Origin: Rhodovulum sp.
GTDB lineage: Bacteria; Pseudomonadota; Alphaproteobacteria; Rhodobacterales; Rhodobacteraceae
Assembly: GCA_020637615.1 (NCBI GenBank)
Contig: JACKKC010000039.1
Location: 1 to 22,836 of the forward strand
Reading direction: 5' to 3'
DNA length: 22,836 nucleotides
Shown: in pieces, positions 6,476 through 13,827 of the stretch
Layout: every line of letters starts with the position of its first letter
How positions within the stretch are numbered: position 1 is the stretch's first letter
Position numbers and translations under genes: made by a program
The notes under the pieces: generated by a model
What the model was told of the DNA's origin: nothing
What the model saw: the letters and a program-made list of their open reading frames with translations, nothing else
The model's database searches: none

Positions 6476-6667
6476 ATGCTCACAAAGCGTTTCTTGGGCG
6501 GTCTGTTCGGCCGCGATCGCGAGTCCGCACGCAGTGAAGCCGACGCAGCCGCAGCTTGGTTCGACGAATTCAGGCCACTTGTTCCGCGATCCTGTCGTGT
6601 CGAGGACATCGCGCCTGTCGAGCCCGCGGCGCAATCGACCTATGTTCCGCGTGCCTATTGCGGCTGA
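6476..6667 (+). CDS. 63-residue hypothetical protein
   Basis: A small protein beginning MLTKRFLGGLFGRDRESARS, then an alanine-rich acidic stretch and FDEFRPLVPRSCRVEDIAPV, ending VPRAYCG. A good ribosome-binding site (AAAGGAGTG, 6461-6469) lies seven bases before the ATG, inside the end of the upstream gene. The N-terminus is basic and amphipathic and could associate with membrane or nucleic acid. There is no signal peptide or membrane helix. I do not recognise the family. Its link to the gene at 6121 and position after the Rnk-DUF1127 gene suggest the same stress-type locus. Confidence 0.55.
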   Translation: MLTKRFLGGLFGRDRESARSEADAAAAWFDEFRPLVPRSCRVEDIAPVEPAAQSTYVPRAYCG

Positions 6668-6874
6668 TACACAGCCTAAAGACGGCGCCCGCTGGACGTG
6701 GTGCGGCCTGACAACGGCGACTCTCGACCACCGCAGTCCGCGCCAGCTGAGGGCTGCCGCCATTGCCGGCAGCGCTCAGCGAACACCCGACCACCACCGC
6801 CGTGGTACCAGCAGAGCTCCGAGGTCGGCCGGGCATCGCGCGACCGCGCGGCGACGGTCCACGCCTTGTGCTGC

Positions 6875-7170
6875 TCAGGGGTTCGTCCTGAACCACCGTA
6901 GCTTCATGGCAATGCCCGCGAGGAGCGCGATCAGCACCCCGGTGGCGATGACATGCACCGCGGTCTGCACCGCGGTTCGGCGGACAAACCAAATGCACTT
7001 GAGCAGCGAGCGCATGTCGTGGATCTTCAGCACCGCGTCCTTGCCGCCGCGCTCGGCGCCGGAAAGCGCCCGCCGCGCGCCCTCCTCAACGGTGCGCTCG
7101 AGAGCATCGCCTCGAACTCGTGATCGGACAGGCGTCCGGCGTCGTGGCGGGGCGGAGTCAGGACGATCAT
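6875..7170 (-). pseudogene. DUF6127-type small phage membrane protein, frameshifted
   Basis: From the ATG at 7170 the minus strand reads MIVLTPPRHDAGRLSDHEFE then AML. An extra dinucleotide (GA on the plus strand within 7100-7103) throws it out of frame. Ignoring that insertion it continues ERTVEEGARRALSGAERGGK, DAVLKIHDMRSLLKCIWFVR, RTAVQTAVHVIATGVLIALL and ends FRTNP at 6875. This is the layout of the small one-helix membrane proteins (DUF6127) that follow tail-fibre genes in rhodobacteral prophages, and here too it follows the tail-fibre end at 7241 on the same strand. No function is established. The stretch 6668-6874 beyond it shows no gene I can support. Confidence 0.65.
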
Positions 7171-7240
7171 CCTTTCACGGTGTCGAGCAGGGGCAGGAAG
7201 ACGCGCGCGTCCTCCTCCTACGGAAGGCCCCACGGTCGGC

Positions 7241-7473
7241 TCAGTAATCGATCTCGAGGTAGACGCCGGAGCAATCGAACGCGACGGCGGCCGCGGTGGC
7301 TCCGTTGTTCATGAAGAGCCGCGGGCTGAGGACCTGGTTTGCCGCCGGCAGGTCGGCGGTCACCTCCTGCTCGAAGGCGGCGCCGCTCACCTCATCGACC
7401 GCCCGAACGCAGACCGAGCCGGTGTTCGGCGCCGCGGCGATCGTCAGGGTCAGCACCCCGCCGGTGGCGATGC
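7241..7473 (-). pseudogene. Phage tail-fibre fragment (minus strand), C-terminal half
   Basis: The minus strand reads IATGGVLTLTIAAAP, then SVCVRAVDEVSGAAFEQEVT, LPAANQVLSPRLFMNNGATA and FDCSGVYLEIDY before a TGA. That is the usual C-terminal end of a tail-fibre domain whose upstream half (ending PTLVDMGASF) lies at 2598-2990. The piece starts abruptly at about 7473, where plus-strand sequence of an unrelated gene begins. The DUF6127 remnant follows on the same strand, as in intact prophages, so this end of the module keeps its original neighbour. Confidence 0.65.
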
Positions 7474-7699
7474 CGACCGGACGCGCATCGAGGCAGATCT
7501 GTTGCAACTTTACGACCGTGACGTGGACCTCGTCACGGCGCTGGTCGAACTTTACGCCGCAGCGGATGAGGCAGGAGACGCAGAAACCGCGCGGCTCGCC
7601 GAGAGGATGATCTGGCACGAGACCAGCGACGTCGAAGTTCTTTATCCTGCGGCCCTGTTCGTCGAAGAGGCCATGAGATCGGCGGCAACAGACGGCTAG
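7474..7699 (+). pseudogene. 3' fragment of an alpha-helical (ferritin-like?) protein
   Basis: A plus-strand frame with no start: RTRIEADLLQLYDRDVDLVT, ALVELYAAADEAGDAETARL, AERMIWHETSDVEVLYPAAL, then stop at 7697. The spacing of acidic and His residues (E..D..AER..WHE) is reminiscent of the last helices of Dps or ferritin-like proteins, but I cannot name the family with confidence. Its 5' part was lost where the tail-fibre fragment begins. A rho-independent terminator follows 30 bases after the stop, which supports this being the true end of a once-expressed gene. Confidence 0.45.
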
Positions 7700-7729
7700 A
7701 CGGCGCGTTACGGAGCCAAGCAAGCCTGG

Positions 7730-7757
7730 AAGGCCGGCTGACGCAGCCGGCCTTTTC
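7730..7757 (+). terminator. Rho-independent terminator
   Basis: AAGGCCGGCTG (7730-7740) pairs perfectly with CAGCCGGCCTT (7744-7754) across a 3-base loop, followed by TTTC. It ends the plus-strand fragment stopping at 7699 and insulates the operon starting at 7856. Confidence 0.85.
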
Positions 7758-7855
7758 ATTTCTGACAGCAAGCTGAAGGCGGAATCGCCGTGTCGTCAGG
7801 AAGCCCTCAGGCCGACGCTCCAGACAGGTCTCAGCAGACGAAAGGAGACCCTGCC

Positions 7856-8230
7856 ATGAAAACCGCACTGACAGCACTTGCTCTTGCAGCCCTTCTGCCC
7901 GCCGGCGCCGTGCTTGCCGAGGATGACGACTGCAAAGCGCCCCGCGACACCTGGCAGCCGCGCGAGGCGGCGATGCAACTGGCCAATGCGAGCGGCTGGA
8001 CCGTGGAGGACTTCGAGATCGACGATGGTTGCTACGAGATCGACGGGCGCGACCGCGACGGCCGGGAGATCGAGGTGACGCTCGACCCGGCGACTCTGAA
8101 GGTCGTCGAGATGGACTATGAGGCTGAGGACAACCGCAACGCCCGCAACCCTGCGCCCGCGGGCGCCGTCGCGCCGCCGGCAAACGGGCTCTTCGAGGGC
8201 GGCACCCCGCCACAGGTGAAATCCAACTGA
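7856..8230 (+). CDS. Secreted PepSY-domain protein
   Basis: A 124-residue exported protein. Residues 1-21 are a signal peptide (MKTALTALALAALLPAGAVL, cleavage after AVLA). The mature part is a single PepSY-like fold: QPREAAMQLANASGWTVEDF, then EIDDGCYEIDGRDRDGREIE and VTLDPATLKVVEMDYEAED. A proline- and alanine-rich tail follows. Two cysteines remain after cleavage (in DDDCK and DDGCYE) and could pair or bind a ligand. PepSY domains occur in periplasmic inhibitors and in redox or metal-related membrane proteins. The start is fixed by AAAGGAGA at 7841-7848. It is the first gene of a five-gene run ending at 13793 and probably acts in the periplasm with the reductase encoded at 8775. Confidence 0.85.
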   Translation: MKTALTALALAALLPAGAVLAEDDDCKAPRDTWQPREAAMQLANASGWTVEDFEIDDGCYEIDGRDRDGREIEVTLDPATLKVVEMDYEAEDNRNARNPAPAGAVAPPANGLFEGGTPPQVKSN

Positions 8231-8292
8231 CCGATCCTTGCGGCGGATGGTCCCGCCGCGCCGTTCCTGTTCGTATCCTCGGGAGAGAGACC

Positions 8293-8763
8293 ATGAAATC
8301 CCTGCTTGCATCCCTCGCGCTCACCACCGCGCTGACGCTTCCCGGCCTTGCGATGGCACGGCCGGTCATGCTCACCACGACTCTCAACAATTATGGCGGC
8401 GACGGGGCCTATCTCGCGCTCTACGTCACCGATGCCTCGGGCGCCTATGTCGGAAGCCTCTGGATGGCCGGCGGCAAGTCGAAATACTACGAGCATCTGA
8501 GCGACTGGTACCGCGCGACGGGCGGCGACCCGGCGCAGATCAACGGCATCACTGGCGCCAGCGTCGGCGCGGGCCGCACGCTCGAGATTACGCTCGACCT
8601 GGCCGACGCGCTCTTCGACGCGGGCTACACGCTCCACATCGACGCGGCCGTCGAGGAGATGCGCGACAGCCCGAATGAGGTGGCGGTGCCGCTCACCACC
8701 GATGGCGCGGGCACACCGGTGCGCGGCCGCCGCTACGTCGCCAGCTTCACCTACGACATGTGA
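8293..8763 (+). CDS. Secreted DUF2271 protein, probable ApbE flavinylation substrate
   Basis: A 156-residue exported protein. Residues 1-22 form a signal peptide ending in AMA-RP. The rest matches my memory of the DUF2271 family: a beta-rich domain opening TTTLNNYGGDGAYLALYVTD and SGAYVGSLWMAGGKSKYYEH, and closing VPLTTDGAGTP then YVASFTYDM. Residues 84-90 read NGITGAS, close to the ApbE target consensus D-x-x-(S/T)-G-A-(S/T), with Ser90 as the likely FMN acceptor. An apbE gene lies two genes downstream, so this is inferred to be a covalent FMN protein of the periplasm receiving electrons from the reductase at 8775. Its stop at 8761-8763 lies 11 bases before that start. Confidence 0.85.
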   Translation: MKSLLASLALTTALTLPGLAMARPVMLTTTLNNYGGDGAYLALYVTDASGAYVGSLWMAGGKSKYYEHLSDWYRATGGDPAQINGITGASVGAGRTLEITLDLADALFDAGYTLHIDAAVEEMRDSPNEVAVPLTTDGAGTPVRGRRYVASFTYDM

Positions 8764-8774
8764 GGGGCGGGGCC

Positions 8775-10982
8775 ATGATCCGTGCACTCCATCGCTGGCC
8801 GGGTCTTCTGGCCCTCGCGCTCGTCACGATCCTCGCGCTGAGTGGCGCGGCACTGTCGGTCTTCCCTGCGGCCGAACGGCTTGCCGCCCCGCAGGCGGAG
8901 ACCGGGCTCACGGTCGCCGCCCTCGCGGACCGCATCCAGACGGTCTATCCGGGCGTCGAGCAGATCCGCCGATCACCCTCGGGCCGGATCACCGCCTACT
9001 GGTTCGATCAGGGCGCGCCGGGTGCCGCCGTGATCGACCCGGCGACGGGTGAGGGCGTGGCCTCGGCCGACCCGAACCAGGCCGAACGCTGGCTCACCAA
9101 CCTTCACCGCTCGCTATTCCTCGGGGACGGCGGGCGCATCGCCATGGCTGCAGGCGCTGCCGCGATGCTGATCCTCTCGCTCTCCGGTGCGACGCTGGTC
9201 GCGCGGCGGGCGGGTGGCTGGCGGCACTGGTTCGCGCGCTTGCGCGGACCGCTCGCCGGGCGGCTGCACGTCGAGATCGCCCGGATTGCTGTCGTCGGCC
9301 TCGTCCTGTCCTCCACGACCGCACTCTGGATGACGGCCTCCACGTTCGATCTTCTGCCGGACGGAGGCGCCATCCCGGCCATGCCGACCGAGGTCAGTGG
9401 AGCGACGGGGTTTGCGCTGGAGCGGATGGCCACGCTGCAGCAGACGCCCGTCGCCGAGTTGCGCGAGCTGAGTTTTCCCTATCCTGGCGACGCGACGGAC
9501 GTCTTCACGCTCAAGACCGACCGGGGCACCGGATATCTCGATCAGGGCGACGGCGCTCTCCTGGCTTGGGCAGGTCTGACCGGATGGGAGCGCGTCTCGG
9601 AGACTGTCTACATGCTGCACACCGGACAGGGCGCGGCAACGCTGGGTCTGGTCCTCGGGGTGATGGCGCTGGGCGTCCCGGCCATGGGCGCGACCGGCGT
9701 GCTGATCTGGCTCGCCGGGCGGCGCGGTCGGCCTCGCATCCGGGGGAACCAGCCCGCCGGGCGCGCCGAGACGATCCTGCTCGTCGGGAGCGAGGGGGGC
9801 AGCAGCTGGGGCTTCGCCGCGACGCTGCACGCCGCCCTGACGCAAGCCGGGCAGCGCGTCCATGTCGGCCCGATGTCGGGCTTCGCCCCCGAACGCTACA
9901 CCAACGCACAGCGGATCATCCTGCTCGCCGCGACCTATGGCGACGGGGCGGCGCCAGCCTCGGCAAAGGGCTTCCTCGACCGGTTGAACGCGACCGACCG
10001 CGCGCCGAACGTCCCTCTCGCGGTGCTCGGCTTCGGGGACCGCAGCTTTCCGGCCTACTGCGCCTTCGCGAAGTCCGTCGCGACAGCGGCGGAGGCGAAG
10101 GGCTGGCCCGAACTGCTGGCTCTCGACACCATCGACCGCCAGTCGCCGCAGGATTTCGCGCGTTGGGGCCGGGCGCTCGGAGACGCTCTCGGTATAGAAC
10201 TCGAACTGTCGCACCGGCCTGTCCAGCCGCAGACGACCACGCTGACCCTCGTCTCACGGCGCGACTACGGCGCCGAGGTGCAGGCGCCGACCGCGATCCT
10301 GCGCTTCGCGCTTCCGCATGCCTCGCTCTGGCAACGTCTGCGCGGCGCCGGGTTCGCCCGGTTCCACGCGGGTGACCTGATCGGCATTCTGCCCGAAGGA
10401 GGCGCCGTCCCGCGGCTCTACTCGCTCGCCTCCGGACGCCGCGACGGCTTCATCGAGATCGTGGTCAAGAAACATCCCGGCGGCCTCTGCTCGGGTCAGC
10501 TCACGGCGCTGGAGCCTGGCGACACGGTGAGCGCTTTCCTGCGCCCCAACCCCGGTTTCCGTCCCGGCCGGTGCCGCGCGCCGCTGATCCTGATCGGCGC
10601 GGGAACCGGCATCGGGCCGCTCGCGGGCTTTGCGCGCGGCAACACGCGCGGCAGGCCGATTCACCTGTTCTTCGGCATGCGCCATCCCGACAGCGATTTC
10701 TTCTACGGCGAGGAGTTCCCCGGATGGCAGGACGAAGGGCGTGTAACCCGGCTGGTCACGGCCGTCTCGCGCGGGGCGCGTCCCCACTACGTGCAGGACG
10801 CGCTGCGGGGCGAGGCCGCTCAGGTCGCGGACCTCATCTGCAACGGGGCGCGCGTGATGGTTTGCGGCGGACGGGAGATGGCGGCCGGTGTGGCCGATGC
10901 GCTGGCCGAGCTTCTCGTGCCAACAGGGCTGACGCCTGCCGTGCTCAAGGCGGAGGGGCGCTATGTCGAAGATGTCTACTGA
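8775..10982 (+). CDS. PepSY-TM / flavodoxin / FAD-NAD(P) reductase fusion, transmembrane electron carrier
   Basis: A 735-residue three-part protein. Residues 1-315 are a PepSY-TM (PiuB-like) membrane unit with helices at about 8-30, 121-143, 168-189 and 287-315. Conserved histidines near the membrane (H6, H111 in NLHRSLFLG, H165, H282 in MLHTGQG) are plausible haem ligands. Residues about 333-475 are a flavodoxin domain (LLVGSEGGSSWGFAATLHAA; LAATYGDGAAP; VLGFGDRSFPAYCAF). Residues about 485-735 are a cytochrome P450 reductase-like FAD/NAD(P) module: RLYS 547-550, GGLCSGQL 569-576, GAGTGIGP 608-615, ending GRYVEDVY. Electrons should pass from NAD(P)H through FAD and FMN to the membrane unit and periplasm. 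The start at 8775 has GAGGGGC upstream. Ferric or siderophore reduction is one likely role; the acceptor is inferred. Confidence 0.9.
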   Translation: MIRALHRWPGLLALALVTILALSGAALSVFPAAERLAAPQAETGLTVAALADRIQTVYPGVEQIRRSPSGRITAYWFDQGAPGAAVIDPATGEGVASADPNQAERWLTNLHRSLFLGDGGRIAMAAGAAAMLILSLSGATLVARRAGGWRHWFARLRGPLAGRLHVEIARIAVVGLVLSSTTALWMTASTFDLLPDGGAIPAMPTEVSGATGFALERMATLQQTPVAELRELSFPYPGDATDVFTLKTDRGTGYLDQGDGALLAWAGLTGWERVSETVYMLHTGQGAATLGLVLGVMALGVPAMGATGVLIWLAGRRGRPRIRGNQPAGRAETILLVGSEGGSSWGFAATLHAALTQAGQRVHVGPMSGFAPERYTNAQRIILLAATYGDGAAPASAKGFLDRLNATDRAPNVPLAVLGFGDRSFPAYCAFAKSVATAAEAKGWPELLALDTIDRQSPQDFARWGRALGDALGIELELSHRPVQPQTTTLTLVSRRDYGAEVQAPTAILRFALPHASLWQRLRGAGFARFHAGDLIGILPEGGAVPRLYSLASGRRDGFIEIVVKKHPGGLCSGQLTALEPGDTVSAFLRPNPGFRPGRCRAPLILIGAGTGIGPLAGFARGNTRGRPIHLFFGMRHPDSDFFYGEEFPGWQDEGRVTRLVTAVSRGARPHYVQDALRGEAAQVADLICNGARVMVCGGREMAAGVADALAELLVPTGLTPAVLKAEGRYVEDVY

Positions 10983-11943
10983 GCGCGCGCGCATCGCTCT
11001 GAACGGACCGACCATGGGCACGCGCTGGTCGGCGCTGTTCTTCGCGGAGCCGGACTTCGACCCGGCCCCGATCCGCGCGGCGCTGCAGGCGGCCGTGGAA
11101 GAGGTGGACGGACAGATGTCGACCTGGAACGCGGGCAGCGACCTGATGCGGCTCAACGCGGCGTCGGTGGGAAAATGGGTGGCGGTGCCCGCGCAACTGG
11201 CTGCGGTCCTGCGCCTCGGCCTCGAGATCGGGCGCGCCTCGGGCGGGGCGTTCGACATTGGCATGGGCGACGCGGTGACGGCCTGGGGCTTCGGGCCCGG
11301 GGACGCCGCGGCGGATGGCATCCGCGCCGCGATGACCGCCTCACGCCGCCCGGCACATGAGGCGCTGGAGATGAACGACGCCCGCGTGCGCAAGGCCGCG
11401 CCCATCGCGCTCGACCTCAACGGCATCGCCAAAGGCTATGGCGTCGACCGGCTCGCCGAAACTCTGCATGACCACGGGATCACCGACGCCCTCGTCGGAA
11501 TCGACGGCGAGATGCGGGCGATGGGGCTCCGGCCGGATGGCGAGGCGTGGACCATCGCGGTTGAGGCGCCGGACCCTGCGCGCCGGACGCCGCATTCGAT
11601 CCTCGCGCTGCAGGATGCCGCCGTCGCGACATCCGGCGACTACCGTCACTGGATCGAGGTGCAGGGGCGCCGCCTGTCGCACACGATGGACCCGAGGCGG
11701 GGCGCGCCGCTGATCGCGTCGCCGGCCTCCGTCACCGTCGTGGCCCGCACCTGTGCCGAAGCTGATGCCTGGGCGACGGCCCTCATGGTGCTTGGGCCGG
11801 ACAAAGGTGCTGCGCTCGCAAGACGAAGCGGGCTCGACGCCCTGTTCCTCTTGCGCGATGATGATGCCAGCGCACGGGGCGTGGGAGTCGGACGACTATT
11901 TTCCGAAGAGCCAGCGGCAATCGCCTCAGCCGAGGGGAGATGA
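10963..11943 (+). CDS. apbE: ApbE-family FAD:protein FMN transferase
   Basis: A 326-residue ApbE enzyme, which transfers FMN from FAD to a Ser or Thr in a target protein, with Mg2+. Family blocks in order: MGTRWS 18-23, MSTWNAGSDLMRLN 52-65, DLNGIAKGYGVD 151-162, VATSGDYRHW 221-230, HTMDPRRGAPL 240-250, then a metal-site region AEADAWATALMVLGP. It overlaps the end of the reductase gene by 20 bases and is followed by the ATPase start, so it is translationally coupled. No signal peptide or lipobox is visible at the N-terminus, although most ApbE enzymes with periplasmic targets are exported. An alternative upstream start does not solve this. The expected substrate is the DUF2271 protein encoded at 8293. 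Confidence 0.92.
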   Translation: MSKMSTERARIALNGPTMGTRWSALFFAEPDFDPAPIRAALQAAVEEVDGQMSTWNAGSDLMRLNAASVGKWVAVPAQLAAVLRLGLEIGRASGGAFDIGMGDAVTAWGFGPGDAAADGIRAAMTASRRPAHEALEMNDARVRKAAPIALDLNGIAKGYGVDRLAETLHDHGITDALVGIDGEMRAMGLRPDGEAWTIAVEAPDPARRTPHSILALQDAAVATSGDYRHWIEVQGRRLSHTMDPRRGAPLIASPASVTVVARTCAEADAWATALMVLGPDKGAALARRSGLDALFLLRDDDASARGVGVGRLFSEEPAAIASAEGR

Positions 11944-11948
11944 GCCGC

Positions 11949-13793
11949 ATGGAGACGACACGGACCGACCGCTTCAAGACCGCTATCCTGCTCATTGCCG
12001 CGACCGGCCTGATTGCGGGACTTGCCTTCTACTTTTCCGGCCGACCCGAAGCAGCGAACCTGATCTGGATCGCCGGCGTCGTTCCCGCGCTCGCCGCGCT
12101 CGTGGTCGAGATCCTGCGCAGCCTGCGCTCCGGCGAGGTGGGCCTCGATATCGTCGCCGCGCTGTCGATGTCGGCGGCTCTCGTCTTCGGCGAGACGCTC
12201 GCCGCGGCGGTCGTCGCGGTCATGTACTCAGGTGGCACCTTCCTCGAAGCCTTCGCCGAAGGCCGCGCCCGGCGCGAGATGCATGACCTTCTCTCCCGCG
12301 TGCCCCGGAGCGCGACCCGGCACCGCAACGGCGGGCTCGAGGAGATCCCGCTCGACGACATCGCGCCCGGCGACCGTCTCCTGATCCGGCAGGGCGACGT
12401 GGTGCCAGTGGATGGCTTGGTGGCCTCGGAGACGGCCTTCGTCGACACCTCCGCGCTGACGGGCGAGTCCCTGCCAGTGCGCCTCGCCCACGGCGCCGAA
12501 GCCATGAGCGGCTCCACAAACGCAGGTGAGGCGTTCGATTTGACGGCGACGAGAGAAGCCAAGGACAGCACCTATGCCGGGATCGTCCGGCTGGTCAAGG
12601 AGGCGCAGGCCTCGAAGGCGCCGATGTCGCGGCTGGCCGACCGTTGGTCGCTGGGGTTTCTGGCGGTCACGGTCAGCATTGCCTTCGCTGCGTGGTGGTT
12701 CACCGGCGACCCGATCCGGGCCGTCGCCGTGCTCGTCGTCGCCACGCCCTGTCCGCTGATCCTTGCCGTGCCGGTCGCGCTCGTCGCCGGCCTGTCGCGC
12801 GCCGCGCATTTCGGGGTGCTGATCAAGGGCGCGGGACCGCTGGAGACGATGGCGCGCATCCGAACGCTGATCCTCGACAAGACCGGCACGCTGACCGACG
12901 GCCGGCCGCAAATCGTCTCGATCGACAGCCACGACGGCATGGCGGAGGACGATATCCTGCGCCTCGCGGCATCGCTCGACCAGGCCTCCAAGCACCCCGT
13001 TGCGCAGGCCATTGTCGCCGCCGCGAAGGCACGGGGCTTCACGCTGCCCGTTCCGTCGGACGTGGCGGAAATCCCGGGCGAAGGGGTCGTGGGCCATGTC
13101 GAAGGCCGGAAGGTCATCGTTGGTGGGGATGCCTTCGTCGCGTCTCGCGTCGGACGGCGGCCCGGCGATCATTCCGTCATTGCCGCCGGCTCGGTCCTCG
13201 TCGCCGTCGCCGTCGACGGGCACATGGCCGGGCACCTCGTCATGTCCGATCCGCTGCGCGATGGCGCGGGCGCGATGCTCGACGGTCTGCGCCGCGAGGG
13301 GATCGCGCGCATCCTGCTCGCCACCGGCGACCGCGCCGACGTGGCCGAACGCGTGACGGAAGGGCTCGGTCTCGACGGGCTTCGCGCCGGCCTCACGCCC
13401 AATCAGAAGGTTCTGCTCGTGCTGAGCGAGCGCAAGCACGGGCCGGTCATGATGGTGGGCGACGGCGTCAACGACGCGCCTGCACTCGCGGCGGCCGATG
13501 TGGGTGTCGCGATGGGCGCACGCGGCGCCGCGGCCTCTGCGGAGGCGGCGGACGTCGTGCTGCTCGTCGACCGTATCGACCGGCTCGGGCCGGGGATCGA
13601 GATCGCGCGCGGTGCGCGCCGCATCGCTGTCGAAAGCGTTGTCGCCGGGATCGGCCTTTCAGTGCTCGGCATGATCGCTGCGGCTTACGGATACCTGACG
13701 CCGGTGCAGGGTGCCTTGCTACAGGAGGCAATCGACGTCGCGGTGATCCTGAACGCCCTACGCGCGTTGCATATCGCTCCCAAGGCAATGTGA
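11949..13793 (+). CDS. P1B-type heavy-metal translocating ATPase with TPC motif
   Basis: A 614-residue P-type ATPase for transition metals. Visible motifs: actuator TGES 171-174, metal-site TPC 266-268 (in ATPCPLILAVP), phosphorylation DKTGT 310-314, nucleotide-domain HP 349-350 (SKHPVAQAI), hinge GDGVND 504-509, and a last helix pair ending VAVILNALRAL. No N-terminal CxxC or His-rich metal-binding domain is present, since the protein starts close to its first helix. CopA and ZntA have CPC here, and cobalt/iron types have SPC. TPC is rarer and leaves the metal open (iron, nickel or other). ATG 11949 is preferred over ATG 11940 because AGGGGAG at 11933-11939 is then well spaced. It is the last gene of the flavin operon and probably moves a metal whose redox state the other proteins set. 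Confidence 0.9.
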   Translation: METTRTDRFKTAILLIAATGLIAGLAFYFSGRPEAANLIWIAGVVPALAALVVEILRSLRSGEVGLDIVAALSMSAALVFGETLAAAVVAVMYSGGTFLEAFAEGRARREMHDLLSRVPRSATRHRNGGLEEIPLDDIAPGDRLLIRQGDVVPVDGLVASETAFVDTSALTGESLPVRLAHGAEAMSGSTNAGEAFDLTATREAKDSTYAGIVRLVKEAQASKAPMSRLADRWSLGFLAVTVSIAFAAWWFTGDPIRAVAVLVVATPCPLILAVPVALVAGLSRAAHFGVLIKGAGPLETMARIRTLILDKTGTLTDGRPQIVSIDSHDGMAEDDILRLAASLDQASKHPVAQAIVAAAKARGFTLPVPSDVAEIPGEGVVGHVEGRKVIVGGDAFVASRVGRRPGDHSVIAAGSVLVAVAVDGHMAGHLVMSDPLRDGAGAMLDGLRREGIARILLATGDRADVAERVTEGLGLDGLRAGLTPNQKVLLVLSERKHGPVMMVGDGVNDAPALAAADVGVAMGARGAAASAEAADVVLLVDRIDRLGPGIEIARGARRIAVESVVAGIGLSVLGMIAAAYGYLTPVQGALLQEAIDVAVILNALRALHIAPKAM

Positions 13794-13827
13794 AAAACCG
13801 AGACTGTATCGATCTTGTATCTCCAGC

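Noticed and set aside
12228..13439. A 403-residue minus-strand frame
   Set aside because: Antisense of the P-type ATPase in GC-rich DNA; no recognisable domain, while the plus strand carries every ATPase motif.
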